From a virus: 42,521 bases of DNA. The translations under genes were made by a program, and so were the position numbers. The notes beneath the pieces were generated by a model. It had not been told where the DNA came from, ran no database searches, and was given only the letters and a program-made list of their open reading frames with translations. How positions within the stretch are numbered: the first letter of the stretch is position 1; every line of letters begins with the position of its first letter. Shown here in pieces: positions 30,260-40,738 of this stretch. The stretch spans positions 1 through 42,521 of the IMG/VR virus record IMGVR_UViG_3300032397_000033; one strand, 5' to 3'.

Positions 30260-33200
30260 TTACTCCTCTATTGTTTGTGCTTGTGGATTTTTGTACTTCT
30301 GTTTGAACCTTCTGATATCAAGTTTTTCCTGCTTCTCCTCCTTTTTATGTTTTAGTCTGATATTTGATAATGCGGATCCAACAGTGAAACTATGTCCGGC
30401 TTTGTAACTTTCATCAAACCTCTGACCGATGCCGGTTAAAGTCCAATCCATACCCCTTGCTTTGTCGAATCTATCTTCATCACCTTTTCTGATCATCTCG
30501 ATCTGCAAGTCCCGAACACCTCTAATGAGATCTTTGAACCGGTTTATTTCCTTCTGATTTTTGATGTAGTACCGGTAATCAGTTTCATGTCCCTTCATGT
30601 ACTGATTTAACTCACTCCCCTTCTCATCACGGATCATCTTATTGACCGTGTTATTGATCGTCTCAAGATCGTCCAGCTTACGGTAGAAGGATTGTATACT
30701 TTCCGATCTAACTCCAATGTAGGTACGGCCTACGAATGCTCTTGTGATCGGCATCCTACTTAACTTATCGAATGTATCTTCGGGTTTCCGATCGACTATT
30801 CCGAGTGTCTGCAATATCTCATCTGTTACATACAATGTGTTACGACCGGCGCCAGCAGTGTAACCTGTGATAAATGCTTCCATCCTGGCTGGACTCACAC
30901 CGATCATTTTACCTATCTCTTTTATGAATTCCGGAGTGAGATCAGTGTACTGTTCTTCGGGAGCGATCTTCTCGTTTCCTGGCACGATAGCACGGTCAGT
31001 GTATGCGATCTTATTAGCGAACTGTTCAGCGATCGGTCTTGCAAATGTGGGAACTGCATCCATGATATCTGACATAGGACTGAATTCCTGGAATAATGCA
31101 CGTGGGAAATCTTTCCCTTGTTTCATCTCCTCATTAAAAACCATCTCCATCACCGCTTCCGGTATGGAGCCAAATAGTACTCCGTAATATCCTTTAGGAA
31201 CCGGTAGGAAATTATCCGTACCAGGTATAGGTATGTTGAAGAATTGACTCTTTCTCCATAGGGGTAATTCCCGATATAGTTTCCTTCGTTCCGGATCCAG
31301 GTTGTTCGAAAGCCATAGCAGCACCGAAGGCGCTACTATCCATGTTACACCCTTGCCTAATGTACCGGCTACCCTTTTAACACCGAATGTCCGGAGGGTA
31401 TTTTCATCATGACGCATACGAGCATTCAGGAAGGCGTAGAGAGGACTGATGTTCTTCATTGTTGCACCTTGAATACTGTAATCACCGCCAATGTTACGAG
31501 CTTCCTCCATAGCGGACCAGACGTTGCCTGTCTTTAGGTAGGCATTACGGAATGCACCGACACGAGTGCCAAGTTCTGTAGCACGGTTGAAGTCCTTAGC
31601 AAGATTGATTATACCGGCTTTGTGCATGTATCTCTTCCACAGTGATTCGAGATGTGATGCCGACTTCAAACGACTTTGTGAGAAATCTACTGCTTTATCG
31701 AGTGTAGCAAGGAAAGATAGATCAGCTCCCGAAGCCAGAAACTTCTGATAATACTCTGTCTTATTGATTGCGCTAAAAATACCTTTAAAGAAGTGATACG
31801 GATTGTAACCGTACTTGGAATAGAATGTACCTGAGATCTGATCTCTTGGAATATTGCGGAATCCGAATGTTGGATCATATACAACGGCGCCGGCACGTAA
31901 CCAGTTGGTAGGCATTGCCAGCTTCCGCAGTGCCTTCGAGTACGGTTCGTAGACTGAGAAGAATGAATCGTAGTATTCCTTTGGGATTTGATAGTAATGC
32001 GGTTTCCCATCACTCCAAACAGTGACTATCTCGGCATTCTGAGGTTTCTTAAATTCAAGAGCGAACTTCAATTCAATGTTACCGTTCTCGAGGACCTTAA
32101 CAGGAGTAACCACCCTTCCTGGAATCTCTTGTACCAGGTGAGGATCGATTTTATTTAAGCCATCAACGATAGATTTTAATGCGTCATTCCGATCAGCAGC
32201 AACAATCAAGTCATAGGTGTTTTTTACCAGCGATTCAATAGGTGAATGGATCTCCCGAACACTTTTACGGATAACCTTCACCGGCGAAGGACTTGAATCT
32301 GATATCTTCTTACCCAAGTTTATAGTACCACCGGATGATTCATATTCATCGAAGAAACGCTTGTATGGTACATACACATTGTAAATCTCCTTCATCTGAT
32401 CTGCGGTTTTCTTCGAGATTTTACCCGATGATTGGTAATAATCTATCACAGAATCGTTGTATTTCTTCAGGTCACGTACCAGGTTATCTGCATATTCATC
32501 ACCATTAGATTGCCTGAAAAGCTTTATAGTCTCTTCAGCGATCTGCTTAGGCATTAGTGCAGCGCCACCCTTACCGGCTTCGTACAGGTCCAGATCTCTC
32601 ATTGCATCCAGGAATCCTTCATGGCTACGGAGAGTGTTATCTTCGACCATCTTTCTTAATATCTCAAGCAACGGAGGAATGTCGTACCGGATATTGATAT
32701 CCTCTCCGGTTTTTATGAATGGGTGATTTTCCAGAAATTGTTTTTGTTTACCTTCAGAACCAAATACCGTCAATACCTTAGCGTAGGGATTCTCACTCGG
32801 AGGACTATTAGGATCGTACTCTTTCAGCTTTTCACCTAAGTCACGAATAGGACCAAGGGAATTGACGATGTTGTAATACAATCCTTTCTTACCGAATAGC
32901 TTTGTGATACCTGCCAGCCAATTATTCCCATCATCCGATTTCCGGACAACCTTTGATTCATACAATTGACGTGGATCCTGAGATTTGTACTCTTTGAACT
33001 GCTCACGTGCGGAATGCAGTGCGCTCTTTAATGGTTCATTGTTGAATAGAAGGTTCTCGAAGAAGGAGTGGAATAGCGGAGCATCCTTCAAAGCTCTCGC
33101 CGGATCCACAACGTAGAATTTTACAAACTGAGCAACTCCTTCAGTGATTTTATCGCTTGGATAGTCTTTTAGAATATTCTTCTTCAATTCCTGACGCATC

Positions 33201-36200
33201 TGAAAACGGTGATCGATACCGTCAACTATATCTCTACCGTACTTTTTGTAAAGCGTATCCATCAACTTCGCTTTTTTCACAGGATCTGTCTTAAACCGGC
33301 CCAAGTGCATTATCAATGCTTTTTCAATCTGATCAGCTTTGTCGAATTTTATCTTACCGGTGTAATCGAATATCTCCATATCGATCTGATGTCCAACCTC
33401 ATGAGCAAATACATCCAATTCGTTTATGTTTCTCAACCTGATCAATCCGGAGTCTCCAAAGTATAAACCGACTGCTCTTCTGAATCTCTTTATAAGACCG
33501 AACCGGACATCCTTGCCAGGTACTTTATTGAGATTATTGGCGAAGTTCTTTCCTATCTGCCGGAGTGTGAGAACTTCATTCAAGTCACTTTCACCAAAAT
33601 CCGCTTTGACCTGTGGAGTAAGCAGAGCATCCAAACTTGACATCGATGAAGCCTGTACACCTCTCGGTACTTCATCCAGGATACGATTGTCTGGATTATA
33701 ACGGTATAACTCTCCACGACTTCTGATCTCGCGGTAGAAGAGATTCCTATCATCGATCTTCATATCACTGAATGCTTTATTCGACAGCAACATGTCATTG
33801 ACTATCTTATGAACATAGTCACTGAAGTCACTTGCTGCCAGCTTGCCTTGCCGGATGAGCATTGTAGCTTCGTACTTTGCCTTCTCGAATATCGGCTCAA
33901 GAATGTATGCGACCTTCTCCCCTGTTGCGAGATTGCCCTTCGGGTATTTCGATATATCGACAGTGGCCATACCAGGAGAGATCCCACCGGTCTCATTGAA
34001 TCTCTTGACCGACTCCCCTATTACATTATTCCATGATTCAATTTTGACTGCTTTCGTTTCCGGTACTGACAGTAATTTCTTAAACTTCTCATCGAACAAC
34101 TTATTAAACCTATCACTGTTTACCGGTATAGGTATTCCATTCTCATCGATAATATTCGATTTGTCGATCGACTTACTGAACTCCGGATCGTTTAAAACAT
34201 AACATTCCTTCCAGTATGCGATCGACCTTTTGAATATTTCTTCTACTCGACCGGATAATCTATCGAAGAAGGGACCGAATTCCATTTTCATTTTTGTCCG
34301 AAATTCATCCAGTTTCTGGACTCCGCTTTCGATATGGTATGCACCGATCTTGATTATATCTGCGATTGATTCCGGATCTCCGAAGAAAAAGCCGGAGAGA
34401 TTACCTATGAGTTTATCGTCAAGTCTCTTTTTCGCATCCAGATATGTACTATCTTTTAATACCCTCTTTTTCGTTTTTCCTGCTTTGCCAGGAATTGTAT
34501 TAGCCGGAGCTTCTTCAGGTGGAGTGCCTTCAGGTGCGGTGTCGACAATTCTGCCTTCCTCGACTCCCTTGATGTCCGGTTCTGAGTATTCTTCATCTTT
34601 CATCCTCTCTTCAATTTTATTGATGTCGTCAAATAGACTCAATTCTGTGTCCGCTAATTCCTGAAGTACTTTTTCTTTGTTATCCTTCAGGTACATAAAA
34701 TCACGTTTAGCAATGATAACAGCTTCACGATAAGGCGTTAATGCCTTGTCTACCACTGCCGGATCATCCCTACGTGCAATGAATTCTTTTTCTTTATTTG
34801 CTAATACCTCTTCAGCAACCTTTATATCCAGCTTTGCATCTTCAATCTTCTGGAGGTATTCCCGTGCAGTTTTGTCTCTCGGAATGAAGGTGTCCAGGTT
34901 TAACTTCTTCGAGTAATCGAATCCTTCTTTTACGTTCGTTACTCTCTCGATGGTATCTACAAACTGGACTCGATTTTTAATCCCTACACCACGATCTTTG
35001 TAGTTAGTTTTCAGCCAATCGAACATTTCCGATTCATGGATGTCGGTAAGTTCAGGTGTCATTCTCCGGATATATCCGATCCATTCAGTGATATCACGCA
35101 TCTCACGTGCCGTCTCACCTTCTTCACCGATCATACGTATCGCTTCGACAGTTCTACCTTTTGGATTTAGGTAGGATAGATTTAATAATCCTTGATGAGC
35201 TTTACCATCGTATATCTTCGCTTCAGCTTCGACTTCCTTTTCGGACTTCCCCTGCTCACGTAGATCACGGTAGTATTTTGCTTTCTCAATAGGCAATTCG
35301 TTTGTGTGTCTCTTATTTGATGTTTTTGCTATTTTTATCGCTTCTTCTTTCGACTTACCTTCTATGATCTGAGCCGGTATTTCACTGTACTCTCCCATGC
35401 GTGACATAGACTCATTCGCTCGGGTAAATGCTTCTACACGGCTGTGACCGGCCAATATGTACAATTCACCATCATCCGGATTCTTCCATAAAATTATTGG
35501 ATCATATTTGTAGTATTTGAACGTACCTTTATCAATATCATCCATTATCTTATTGACGGTTTCTTCACTGTATTCTGTGTAACGGTTCTGAAAAGCATCG
35601 ACATCTTTCTTGATCATCGATAACGGTACATCGTATACTTTCAGCCTTTCAGAATCTTTGGGTCCCGCAGGTTCCTTAACTATTTTTATTTCCGTAGGTT
35701 CGGTACCGGCTATCTCCTCCGGCTCTTTGAATTCTGGTACGGTTGGAGCAGCAGGTTTGGGAATGACAGTTTTCTTCACTTCTTTATCGATGTACTCATC
35801 AATAACTTGAGAAACCTTCTTATCCTTGAATGCAGGGTTTTCAATCCATTCAAATACTTTTTCGATGTGAGATGAGTGAGATTCATCATCCAGTTCGGGT
35901 GCTTTTTCTTCCAGTTTCTTACTTATGGTTTCACCAATTTGTTGATCCATAACCCCTTTTTGTTTCATTATTTCTGCCCTTCTTTTCATCAGGACATCTA
36001 TTTGCTTTTTCAAAGGTTCTTCGGATCCTTCACCACCGACTATCTTCATCGATCTGGCTTTGTTTATATCATCTGTAAGTTTCTTTATCTTATCCCATGC
36101 AGTTTCGTATTCTGTATCGATATCGGTAGATCTCTTTTGATATTCCTCTACATTAGATTCTACAATATTCTCCGGCTCTTTTACGGTAGTTTTCTTACCC

Positions 36201-38683
36201 TTTTTAGTCGGGGGCGCTTGGATGGGTTCGGTTATTTTAACTTCTTCAGGTTTGGTCTTAAAGTATTTCTCTTCAGCCCATTGTAATGCTTCTTCTGGTG
36301 TTTTAAAAGTACCCAATGTTTTCTTCAATTTTGAGTCTTTTACATCCCATCGTTTATCAAAATCTCTGAATATTACATACCTTGCATCGTTACCTTCGCC
36401 TTTCTTGAAAAATCTTTTTCCTTCTCCAAAGGCCGGAACTTCTTGCCAACCTTCAACTTCTTTGACTTCCGCTTTGGCAGGTGTGGTTTTTTTACCCTGT
36501 AATTCACTATTAGCATCAAGCAAAATAATAGATTCAAATTTTGAAGTCGTAATCCAACTGGGATCTTTAAGTTTGTCATATCTGTCGACAATTTCGTGAA
36601 CTTTTTCAATGCGTACGTTTGGGTCAGGTATTTTTTCCGCTTCCGTCAATTCTTTATTTTTTGCTACTCTCCAATCGTAAAGATCGCTCAAATCTGGGGG
36701 TTTCACCTCTCCTGGAGTAACTTCAGCCTTCGGGACTTCTACAGTAGGTTTCTCACGACCTACTTCCTCTTTTCTACCGGTGAGATATACTTGAGCATAT
36801 TTTAGAGCTTCTTCTGGAGTTTTAAAGTTACCAAGTTTCTTTTCTGTGTTTCTATGTATTGTTCTACCTTGAACGAAATCCCATGTTTTATCGTAATGCT
36901 GAAATTGTACATAATAATTCGGGCCACTTTCGCCACCTTCATAAACAAAATATCTTTTCCCTTCATCTGCTGCCGGTCTTTCTTGCCAACCTTTTGGTAT
37001 GATGGGAATATCGAGTTTAGGTTTCTCTGGAGGTTTAACTATGGTAAAATCTTCATTGAGCATCTTTGCCGATACACCAATACGGTCGATGTCACTTCCA
37101 ACGATATCTTTTAATCTGATTTTTTTTCCGTTCTCATCGACTGGAATAAGAGTAGCACGTGCTCCGGCATTTGTGACCTTAAATCTGTATTTACCTTCGG
37201 GTAGATTATATGAGTAGGATGCTCCCATCTCATCTACTTTCTTTTTCGATTCAAGTTCTACAATTGTTCCTTCGATACGCTTACCAAGTTCAACTACTTT
37301 TTCCTCAGTCGTTTTTGCCTTTTCACCTTTAATCGGAGGTGGTTGAATAACTTCCTTTACAATCGGTCCTGCAGGACCTTCTTCTGGAGTTTTGGGGAGG
37401 TTCTTTACAGCTTCTTCTAAAGGTGATACAGCTTTCAGGACTTCTACTGGAGGAGTTACGGGCGCAACTGGTACTTCCGCTTTTTTCGGTTTCTCGATAT
37501 CTTTGGATCCCTGACGACCACCGGAAGCATAGTAGATCCTCTGTTGTGATGATAACCGTGCGATCTGATCATCACTATATAACCTTTGACCTTTATCGTC
37601 TGTTATACCTTGTAATAGTTCGAGAGCTTCATCATCAGTCACCGGAGTCTCTTTTGTGGTAGGTATCTGCCTGCGCATCATCTTCCGTGTGAATGAATCG
37701 ACTACATTCTTTTCACCTGGAGTGAGAGGGATATTCCCTTTTAGTTTTGCCTGTATGCTCTTATATAGGTTGGGAAATTGCTTCTCAAATTGTACCGACC
37801 ATTCAACGACATCCTTCTGATAGTCACCGATCTCCGATGCAGCTCCTTCCGGTCTTGCCCTCTCAAATTTCGGCTGTGCTTCGATGAAGGCCAGTTCCTG
37901 TTTTGTCTTACCAGCTTCAGATACTCTTTTATGGGTTTTCGTGAACATGTAGATCTGACCAAACAGATCTCCTATGTCTTTCGCTACTCCGGTAATGCCA
38001 CCAAGTTCTTCTCTTGATGGAGGTATACCCATCATCTCTCCAAGTACTTCTGCTGTGGTACTAACGGGTGAAAGTGCTTTCTGTATCATTGGTCCGGCTT
38101 CGGGTACAGCCTCTACAGCAGCTTCTTGAGTTCCTAAGAATGCTAATCCAGAGGGAGACGTTCCCATCATCGTACCGAACATACCATGAGTGGCACCTAA
38201 CACGGTTCGTAGTACCGCTTCAGGTACACCTTCGATACCTTTTTCTTCCAGGAGTTTGTATGCCTTTTCGAGTTCTCCTGCACCAGCCTTTACTCCACCC
38301 ATGATCGATCTTGGTCCAATGTCAAGTGCCTTACCTATTCCTCTACCGACTTCACGCAAGAGAGGTTCAGGTATCTTCTTAGCCAGCGATTCAAATACTC
38401 TTGGGGGTTCTTCGGGAGGTTGGGGTTTAGCTACGGGATATGCGGTTTCAATATCCTCTAATGCCTGGACAAGTCTTTCATCCGGTAACTCTTCTTCCTC
38501 TTCAAGTCCAGGTTGTGATACTGCCGTAGATACAGGTGCAACGGTTTGAGGTTGGAATTGACGACCCTGCTTTACAAATTCGTTTATATTGAAGATCTCA
38601 TCTATTTCCTTCAACGATGCTTTTTTCTCATCACCAAAAAGCTCATCGATGTCGGATAACGAGACTTTAGGGAGTGATTTCAT
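30260..38683 (-). CDS. Giant polyvalent ejection protein: ParB-like, zincin and LPD38-like domains
   Basis: A 2807-aa protein, about 20% of the genome. It opens with two copies of a short motif, SLSDIDELFG and SLKEIDEIFN. Two homologous modules (about 566-635 and 745-808) share GWQE.PA..EGKR.F and NFKTPEEALKYA / TFKTPEEALQWA. About 1010-1150 is a ParB/sulfiredoxin-like domain (YILAGHSRVEAF). A coiled coil spans about 1270-1360. About 1740-1860 is a zinc metallopeptidase core (FAHEVGHQIDM, with ITEGVAQF as third ligand). About 2370-2460 matches the LPD38 region (SAMEEARNIGGDYSIQG, PLYAFLNARM). The C-terminus is basic. Such polyvalent proteins are packaged and injected with DNA and counter host defences; individual activities here are inferred. 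Confidence 0.75.
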   Translation of the reverse strand: MKSLPKVSLSDIDELFGDEKKASLKEIDEIFNINEFVKQGRQFQPQTVAPVSTAVSQPGLEEEEELPDERLVQALEDIETAYPVAKPQPPEEPPRVFESLAKKIPEPLLREVGRGIGKALDIGPRSIMGGVKAGAGELEKAYKLLEEKGIEGVPEAVLRTVLGATHGMFGTMMGTSPSGLAFLGTQEAAVEAVPEAGPMIQKALSPVSTTAEVLGEMMGIPPSREELGGITGVAKDIGDLFGQIYMFTKTHKRVSEAGKTKQELAFIEAQPKFERARPEGAASEIGDYQKDVVEWSVQFEKQFPNLYKSIQAKLKGNIPLTPGEKNVVDSFTRKMMRRQIPTTKETPVTDDEALELLQGITDDKGQRLYSDDQIARLSSQQRIYYASGGRQGSKDIEKPKKAEVPVAPVTPPVEVLKAVSPLEEAVKNLPKTPEEGPAGPIVKEVIQPPPIKGEKAKTTEEKVVELGKRIEGTIVELESKKKVDEMGASYSYNLPEGKYRFKVTNAGARATLIPVDENGKKIRLKDIVGSDIDRIGVSAKMLNEDFTIVKPPEKPKLDIPIIPKGWQERPAADEGKRYFVYEGGESGPNYYVQFQHYDKTWDFVQGRTIHRNTEKKLGNFKTPEEALKYAQVYLTGRKEEVGREKPTVEVPKAEVTPGEVKPPDLSDLYDWRVAKNKELTEAEKIPDPNVRIEKVHEIVDRYDKLKDPSWITTSKFESIILLDANSELQGKKTTPAKAEVKEVEGWQEVPAFGEGKRFFKKGEGNDARYVIFRDFDKRWDVKDSKLKKTLGTFKTPEEALQWAEEKYFKTKPEEVKITEPIQAPPTKKGKKTTVKEPENIVESNVEEYQKRSTDIDTEYETAWDKIKKLTDDINKARSMKIVGGEGSEEPLKKQIDVLMKRRAEIMKQKGVMDQQIGETISKKLEEKAPELDDESHSSHIEKVFEWIENPAFKDKKVSQVIDEYIDKEVKKTVIPKPAAPTVPEFKEPEEIAGTEPTEIKIVKEPAGPKDSERLKVYDVPLSMIKKDVDAFQNRYTEYSEETVNKIMDDIDKGTFKYYKYDPIILWKNPDDGELYILAGHSRVEAFTRANESMSRMGEYSEIPAQIIEGKSKEEAIKIAKTSNKRHTNELPIEKAKYYRDLREQGKSEKEVEAEAKIYDGKAHQGLLNLSYLNPKGRTVEAIRMIGEEGETAREMRDITEWIGYIRRMTPELTDIHESEMFDWLKTNYKDRGVGIKNRVQFVDTIERVTNVKEGFDYSKKLNLDTFIPRDKTAREYLQKIEDAKLDIKVAEEVLANKEKEFIARRDDPAVVDKALTPYREAVIIAKRDFMYLKDNKEKVLQELADTELSLFDDINKIEERMKDEEYSEPDIKGVEEGRIVDTAPEGTPPEEAPANTIPGKAGKTKKRVLKDSTYLDAKKRLDDKLIGNLSGFFFGDPESIADIIKIGAYHIESGVQKLDEFRTKMKMEFGPFFDRLSGRVEEIFKRSIAYWKECYVLNDPEFSKSIDKSNIIDENGIPIPVNSDRFNKLFDEKFKKLLSVPETKAVKIESWNNVIGESVKRFNETGGISPGMATVDISKYPKGNLATGEKVAYILEPIFEKAKYEATMLIRQGKLAASDFSDYVHKIVNDMLLSNKAFSDMKIDDRNLFYREIRSRGELYRYNPDNRILDEVPRGVQASSMSSLDALLTPQVKADFGESDLNEVLTLRQIGKNFANNLNKVPGKDVRFGLIKRFRRAVGLYFGDSGLIRLRNINELDVFAHEVGHQIDMEIFDYTGKIKFDKADQIEKALIMHLGRFKTDPVKKAKLMDTLYKKYGRDIVDGIDHRFQMRQELKKNILKDYPSDKITEGVAQFVKFYVVDPARALKDAPLFHSFFENLLFNNEPLKSALHSAREQFKEYKSQDPRQLYESKVVRKSDDGNNWLAGITKLFGKKGLYYNIVNSLGPIRDLGEKLKEYDPNSPPSENPYAKVLTVFGSEGKQKQFLENHPFIKTGEDINIRYDIPPLLEILRKMVEDNTLRSHEGFLDAMRDLDLYEAGKGGAALMPKQIAEETIKLFRQSNGDEYADNLVRDLKKYNDSVIDYYQSSGKISKKTADQMKEIYNVYVPYKRFFDEYESSGGTINLGKKISDSSPSPVKVIRKSVREIHSPIESLVKNTYDLIVAADRNDALKSIVDGLNKIDPHLVQEIPGRVVTPVKVLENGNIELKFALEFKKPQNAEIVTVWSDGKPHYYQIPKEYYDSFFSVYEPYSKALRKLAMPTNWLRAGAVVYDPTFGFRNIPRDQISGTFYSKYGYNPYHFFKGIFSAINKTEYYQKFLASGADLSFLATLDKAVDFSQSRLKSASHLESLWKRYMHKAGIINLAKDFNRATELGTRVGAFRNAYLKTGNVWSAMEEARNIGGDYSIQGATMKNISPLYAFLNARMRHDENTLRTFGVKRVAGTLGKGVTWIVAPSVLLWLSNNLDPERRKLYRELPLWRKSQFFNIPIPGTDNFLPVPKGYYGVLFGSIPEAVMEMVFNEEMKQGKDFPRALFQEFSPMSDIMDAVPTFARPIAEQFANKIAYTDRAIVPGNEKIAPEEQYTDLTPEFIKEIGKMIGVSPARMEAFITGYTAGAGRNTLYVTDEILQTLGIVDRKPEDTFDKLSRMPITRAFVGRTYIGVRSESIQSFYRKLDDLETINNTVNKMIRDEKGSELNQYMKGHETDYRYYIKNQKEINRFKDLIRGVRDLQIEMIRKGDEDRFDKARGMDWTLTGIGQRFDESYKAGHSFTVGSALSNIRLKHKKEEKQEKLDIRRFKQKYKNPQAQTIEE

Positions 38684-39767
38684 ATCCCGACTGTTTTAAT
38701 CTTTTAATGTAGGCTTCTTTTGTTTCACCTGGATTAACCGGAGGTAGATTCTTTTTAACCTTTCCCTGATCAGTTGTAGGAGTAATAGGTTTCGGTTCAC
38801 CAGCACCAAGTCCATCAAGCAATGATTTCAACTCCGTGTACTCGTATGCGTAGGCCTGTGCTGTGTCGTCATTCTGAATATCCTCGAAGGACATTTCACC
38901 GGATTTAAACTTCGACCAATTATCCTTCGACTTAGGATGCTTCGACAAGAGTGAATCTATCGCTGCTAATCGTTGCGTAACACTGTTTTTGACTTGCTTA
39001 CGAGTACCTTTGTAAACCTTAGATTCGGTCGTACCATCCTGCTTTGTGAATGTAGCGTAGTAACTATCCTCTTCTTCCTTTCCTTCTTTGCCAGCTTTTT
39101 CAGGAGCTTGCACATTGGACTTTCTCCATTCAGTTTTGCCGGTATCTTGATCCTCTACGACATCATAATAAAATCCATTCTTGCCTACCACCTGCGACAC
39201 TGTACGTTTGCCCTTCTTCTCAGTTTTAGCCCATTCCTTCTCCGGAGCAAGTACGTTAGATTTTTCCCATGTCGTTTTCCCTGTCTCCGGATCCTCAAGC
39301 ACATCATAGTAGAATCCATCAATACCTACCACACGATCGATTGACTTCTTTGTGGGCTTTACAGCTTTCTTCTTCTGTAGAGAGGTTTGAATGAGTTGCT
39401 CGGTAATCTCCTCCGGCTTTTTCTTCGCAGCTTTTCCCATCTCGATAATGAATGCGGGATTTGTTGGATCAAATTCCGCTTGTTCTTCTTTCGTCTCAGT
39501 ACGACCAGGAGTTTCAGAGAAGAACTTTTCACCGGTTAATGGATCGGTCTGATCGGGTCCTACATCCAACGGCCCTTTGGGAGTGCGAACAGGAGGAGTA
39601 TAAACCTGTTTTTGAACCTTCTCCGGATTGAGGAATTTCCCAATAATCATATTGAACCGTGCAGCCTTCGCCTCTTCCTCTTTACGCTTCCTCTCATCCG
39701 CAAGAGACTTTGCAAGGCTGTCTATCGGAGAACCCCTGATTGCTTTAGCTATTCCTAAGCTACCCAT
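38667..39767 (-). CDS. Internal virion/ejection protein with a repeated GFYYDV module
   Basis: A 366-aa, Lys/Glu-rich protein. Two copies of a roughly 30-residue unit are visible at about 146-176 and 193-224: VVGIDGFYYDVLEDPETGKT and VVGKNGFYYDVVEDQDTGKT, each followed by W.KSNV.APEK. The N- and C-terminal parts are charged coil and disordered. It is encoded directly before the giant protein (17-bp overlap), as T7 gp15/16 and P22 gp20/16 type ejection proteins cluster, so an internal core role is inferred. ATG at 39767 follows AAGGAAT. Confidence 0.55.
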   Translation of the reverse strand: MGSLGIAKAIRGSPIDSLAKSLADERKRKEEEAKAARFNMIIGKFLNPEKVQKQVYTPPVRTPKGPLDVGPDQTDPLTGEKFFSETPGRTETKEEQAEFDPTNPAFIIEMGKAAKKKPEEITEQLIQTSLQKKKAVKPTKKSIDRVVGIDGFYYDVLEDPETGKTTWEKSNVLAPEKEWAKTEKKGKRTVSQVVGKNGFYYDVVEDQDTGKTEWRKSNVQAPEKAGKEGKEEEDSYYATFTKQDGTTESKVYKGTRKQVKNSVTQRLAAIDSLLSKHPKSKDNWSKFKSGEMSFEDIQNDDTAQAYAYEYTELKSLLDGLGAGEPKPITPTTDQGKVKKNLPPVNPGETKEAYIKRLKQSGYEITP

Positions 39768-39778
39768 AATTTTATTCC

Positions 39779-40393
39779 TTATGCAGGTTTTGTCAATTTT
39801 TTGTAAGCATCAATAACTGATGTAATGTCACCAAGCAATGTATCGTCATTCATACTGCCTACAACATTACCGACACCTTCTTGTCTCATACCTTCACCGG
39901 CCATAAGAGCGCCTTGTTTCCACTTCGTGAACGCGTCTGATTGACCGATCACATTCGATAGGAATCCGGCAATATCCATTGTGTACTTCTGCTCCTTATC
40001 GAAGGATTCTGTCATTGCTCCAGCTTCCTGTGTGCCCAAATCACCGTATGCACCTGCGTACTGCGATTCGACATTGCTGAATAGCGACTCCGGCTGAGCT
40101 TCAGATCCAGACATCCTACGCTTCAAAGAGGACCGTCCACGAGCAAGAGACGTTGCAAGGTTTCTGCGTTGCGATCCGTACACATCCTTCAAACTACGTG
40201 TGTATTTTTGCCTTGAGAATGGGGACACGCCGAATCTTTTCTCAAGTCCACCCACGTCACTGATGCCACCAAAACCGGACTCTGTACCGCCTATCCGGCC
40301 CATCATCTGATTGATGCGCTCCAGCTCCTCACGTTGCATCTTTGGAGCTTCTACATCCTTCTCGCTTTTAAATAAAAAATCTGTTATTGCCAT
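39779..40393 (-). CDS. Small internal virion protein (ejection set)
   Basis: A 204-aa, Gly/Ser/Met-rich helical protein. N-terminal coiled segment (QREELERINQMMGRIGG), a basic middle (SLARGRSSLKRRMSGS) and a moderately hydrophobic segment with MDIAGFLSNVIGQSD. Position and composition parallel the smallest of the three podovirus ejection proteins (P22 gp7, T7 gp14). AGAGGT precedes ATG at 40393. No recognised motif, so context carries the call. Confidence 0.45.
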   Translation of the reverse strand: MAITDFLFKSEKDVEAPKMQREELERINQMMGRIGGTESGFGGISDVGGLEKRFGVSPFSRQKYTRSLKDVYGSQRRNLATSLARGRSSLKRRMSGSEAQPESLFSNVESQYAGAYGDLGTQEAGAMTESFDKEQKYTMDIAGFLSNVIGQSDAFTKWKQGALMAGEGMRQEGVGNVVGSMNDDTLLGDITSVIDAYKKLTKPA

Positions 40394-40401
40394 ATTAACC
40401 T

Positions 40402-40728
40402 CTACTCAATTTTGAGTTTTTTCTTTACAACTGATACGTCTTTTTTAATATCTTTCTGATCGTAACGGATATCCATTAACGTGCTATCTATAGTCTTAAA
40501 GAAGGCTCTTAATTCCTTCATATCCAGTTCTCTTTTTGCTTCGTTTGTATCTACTGTTTTTTTCAGTTCTGGTATAGTAGACTTTTCAAGTGTATCAACC
40601 TTTTCCGTGTACTTGCCGGTTTGTTGACCGACCGTGTACATAATAACAACGAATGTCAATAACGAACCAATAAGCGGAATAATTACAGTTAATAATTTTC
40701 CATTCGCGAAATTACTGATCTTAACCAT
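40402..40728 (-). CDS. Membrane-anchored coiled-coil protein
   Basis: 108 aa from ATG at 40728, 6 bases after AAGGAAG; a GTG at 40734 would add two residues. Residues 12-32 are a transmembrane helix (LLTVIIPLIGSLLTFVVIMY), then a long heptad coiled coil to the end (EKVDTLEKSTIPELKKTVDT). An inner-membrane spanin or a small ejection-pore protein are both possible. It is encoded among virion genes and not in the lysis cassette. Confidence 0.5.
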   Translation of the reverse strand: MVKISNFANGKLLTVIIPLIGSLLTFVVIMYTVGQQTGKYTEKVDTLEKSTIPELKKTVDTNEAKRELDMKELRAFFKTIDSTLMDIRYDQKDIKKDVSVVKKKLKIE

Positions 40729-40738
40729 GATCACTTCC

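Noticed and set aside
35876-36286. 136-aa plus-strand ORF and other long plus-strand ORFs inside the giant gene
   Set aside because: They are antisense to a well-supported 2807-aa protein, have low-complexity Phe/Ser/Leu composition and lack ribosome sites.
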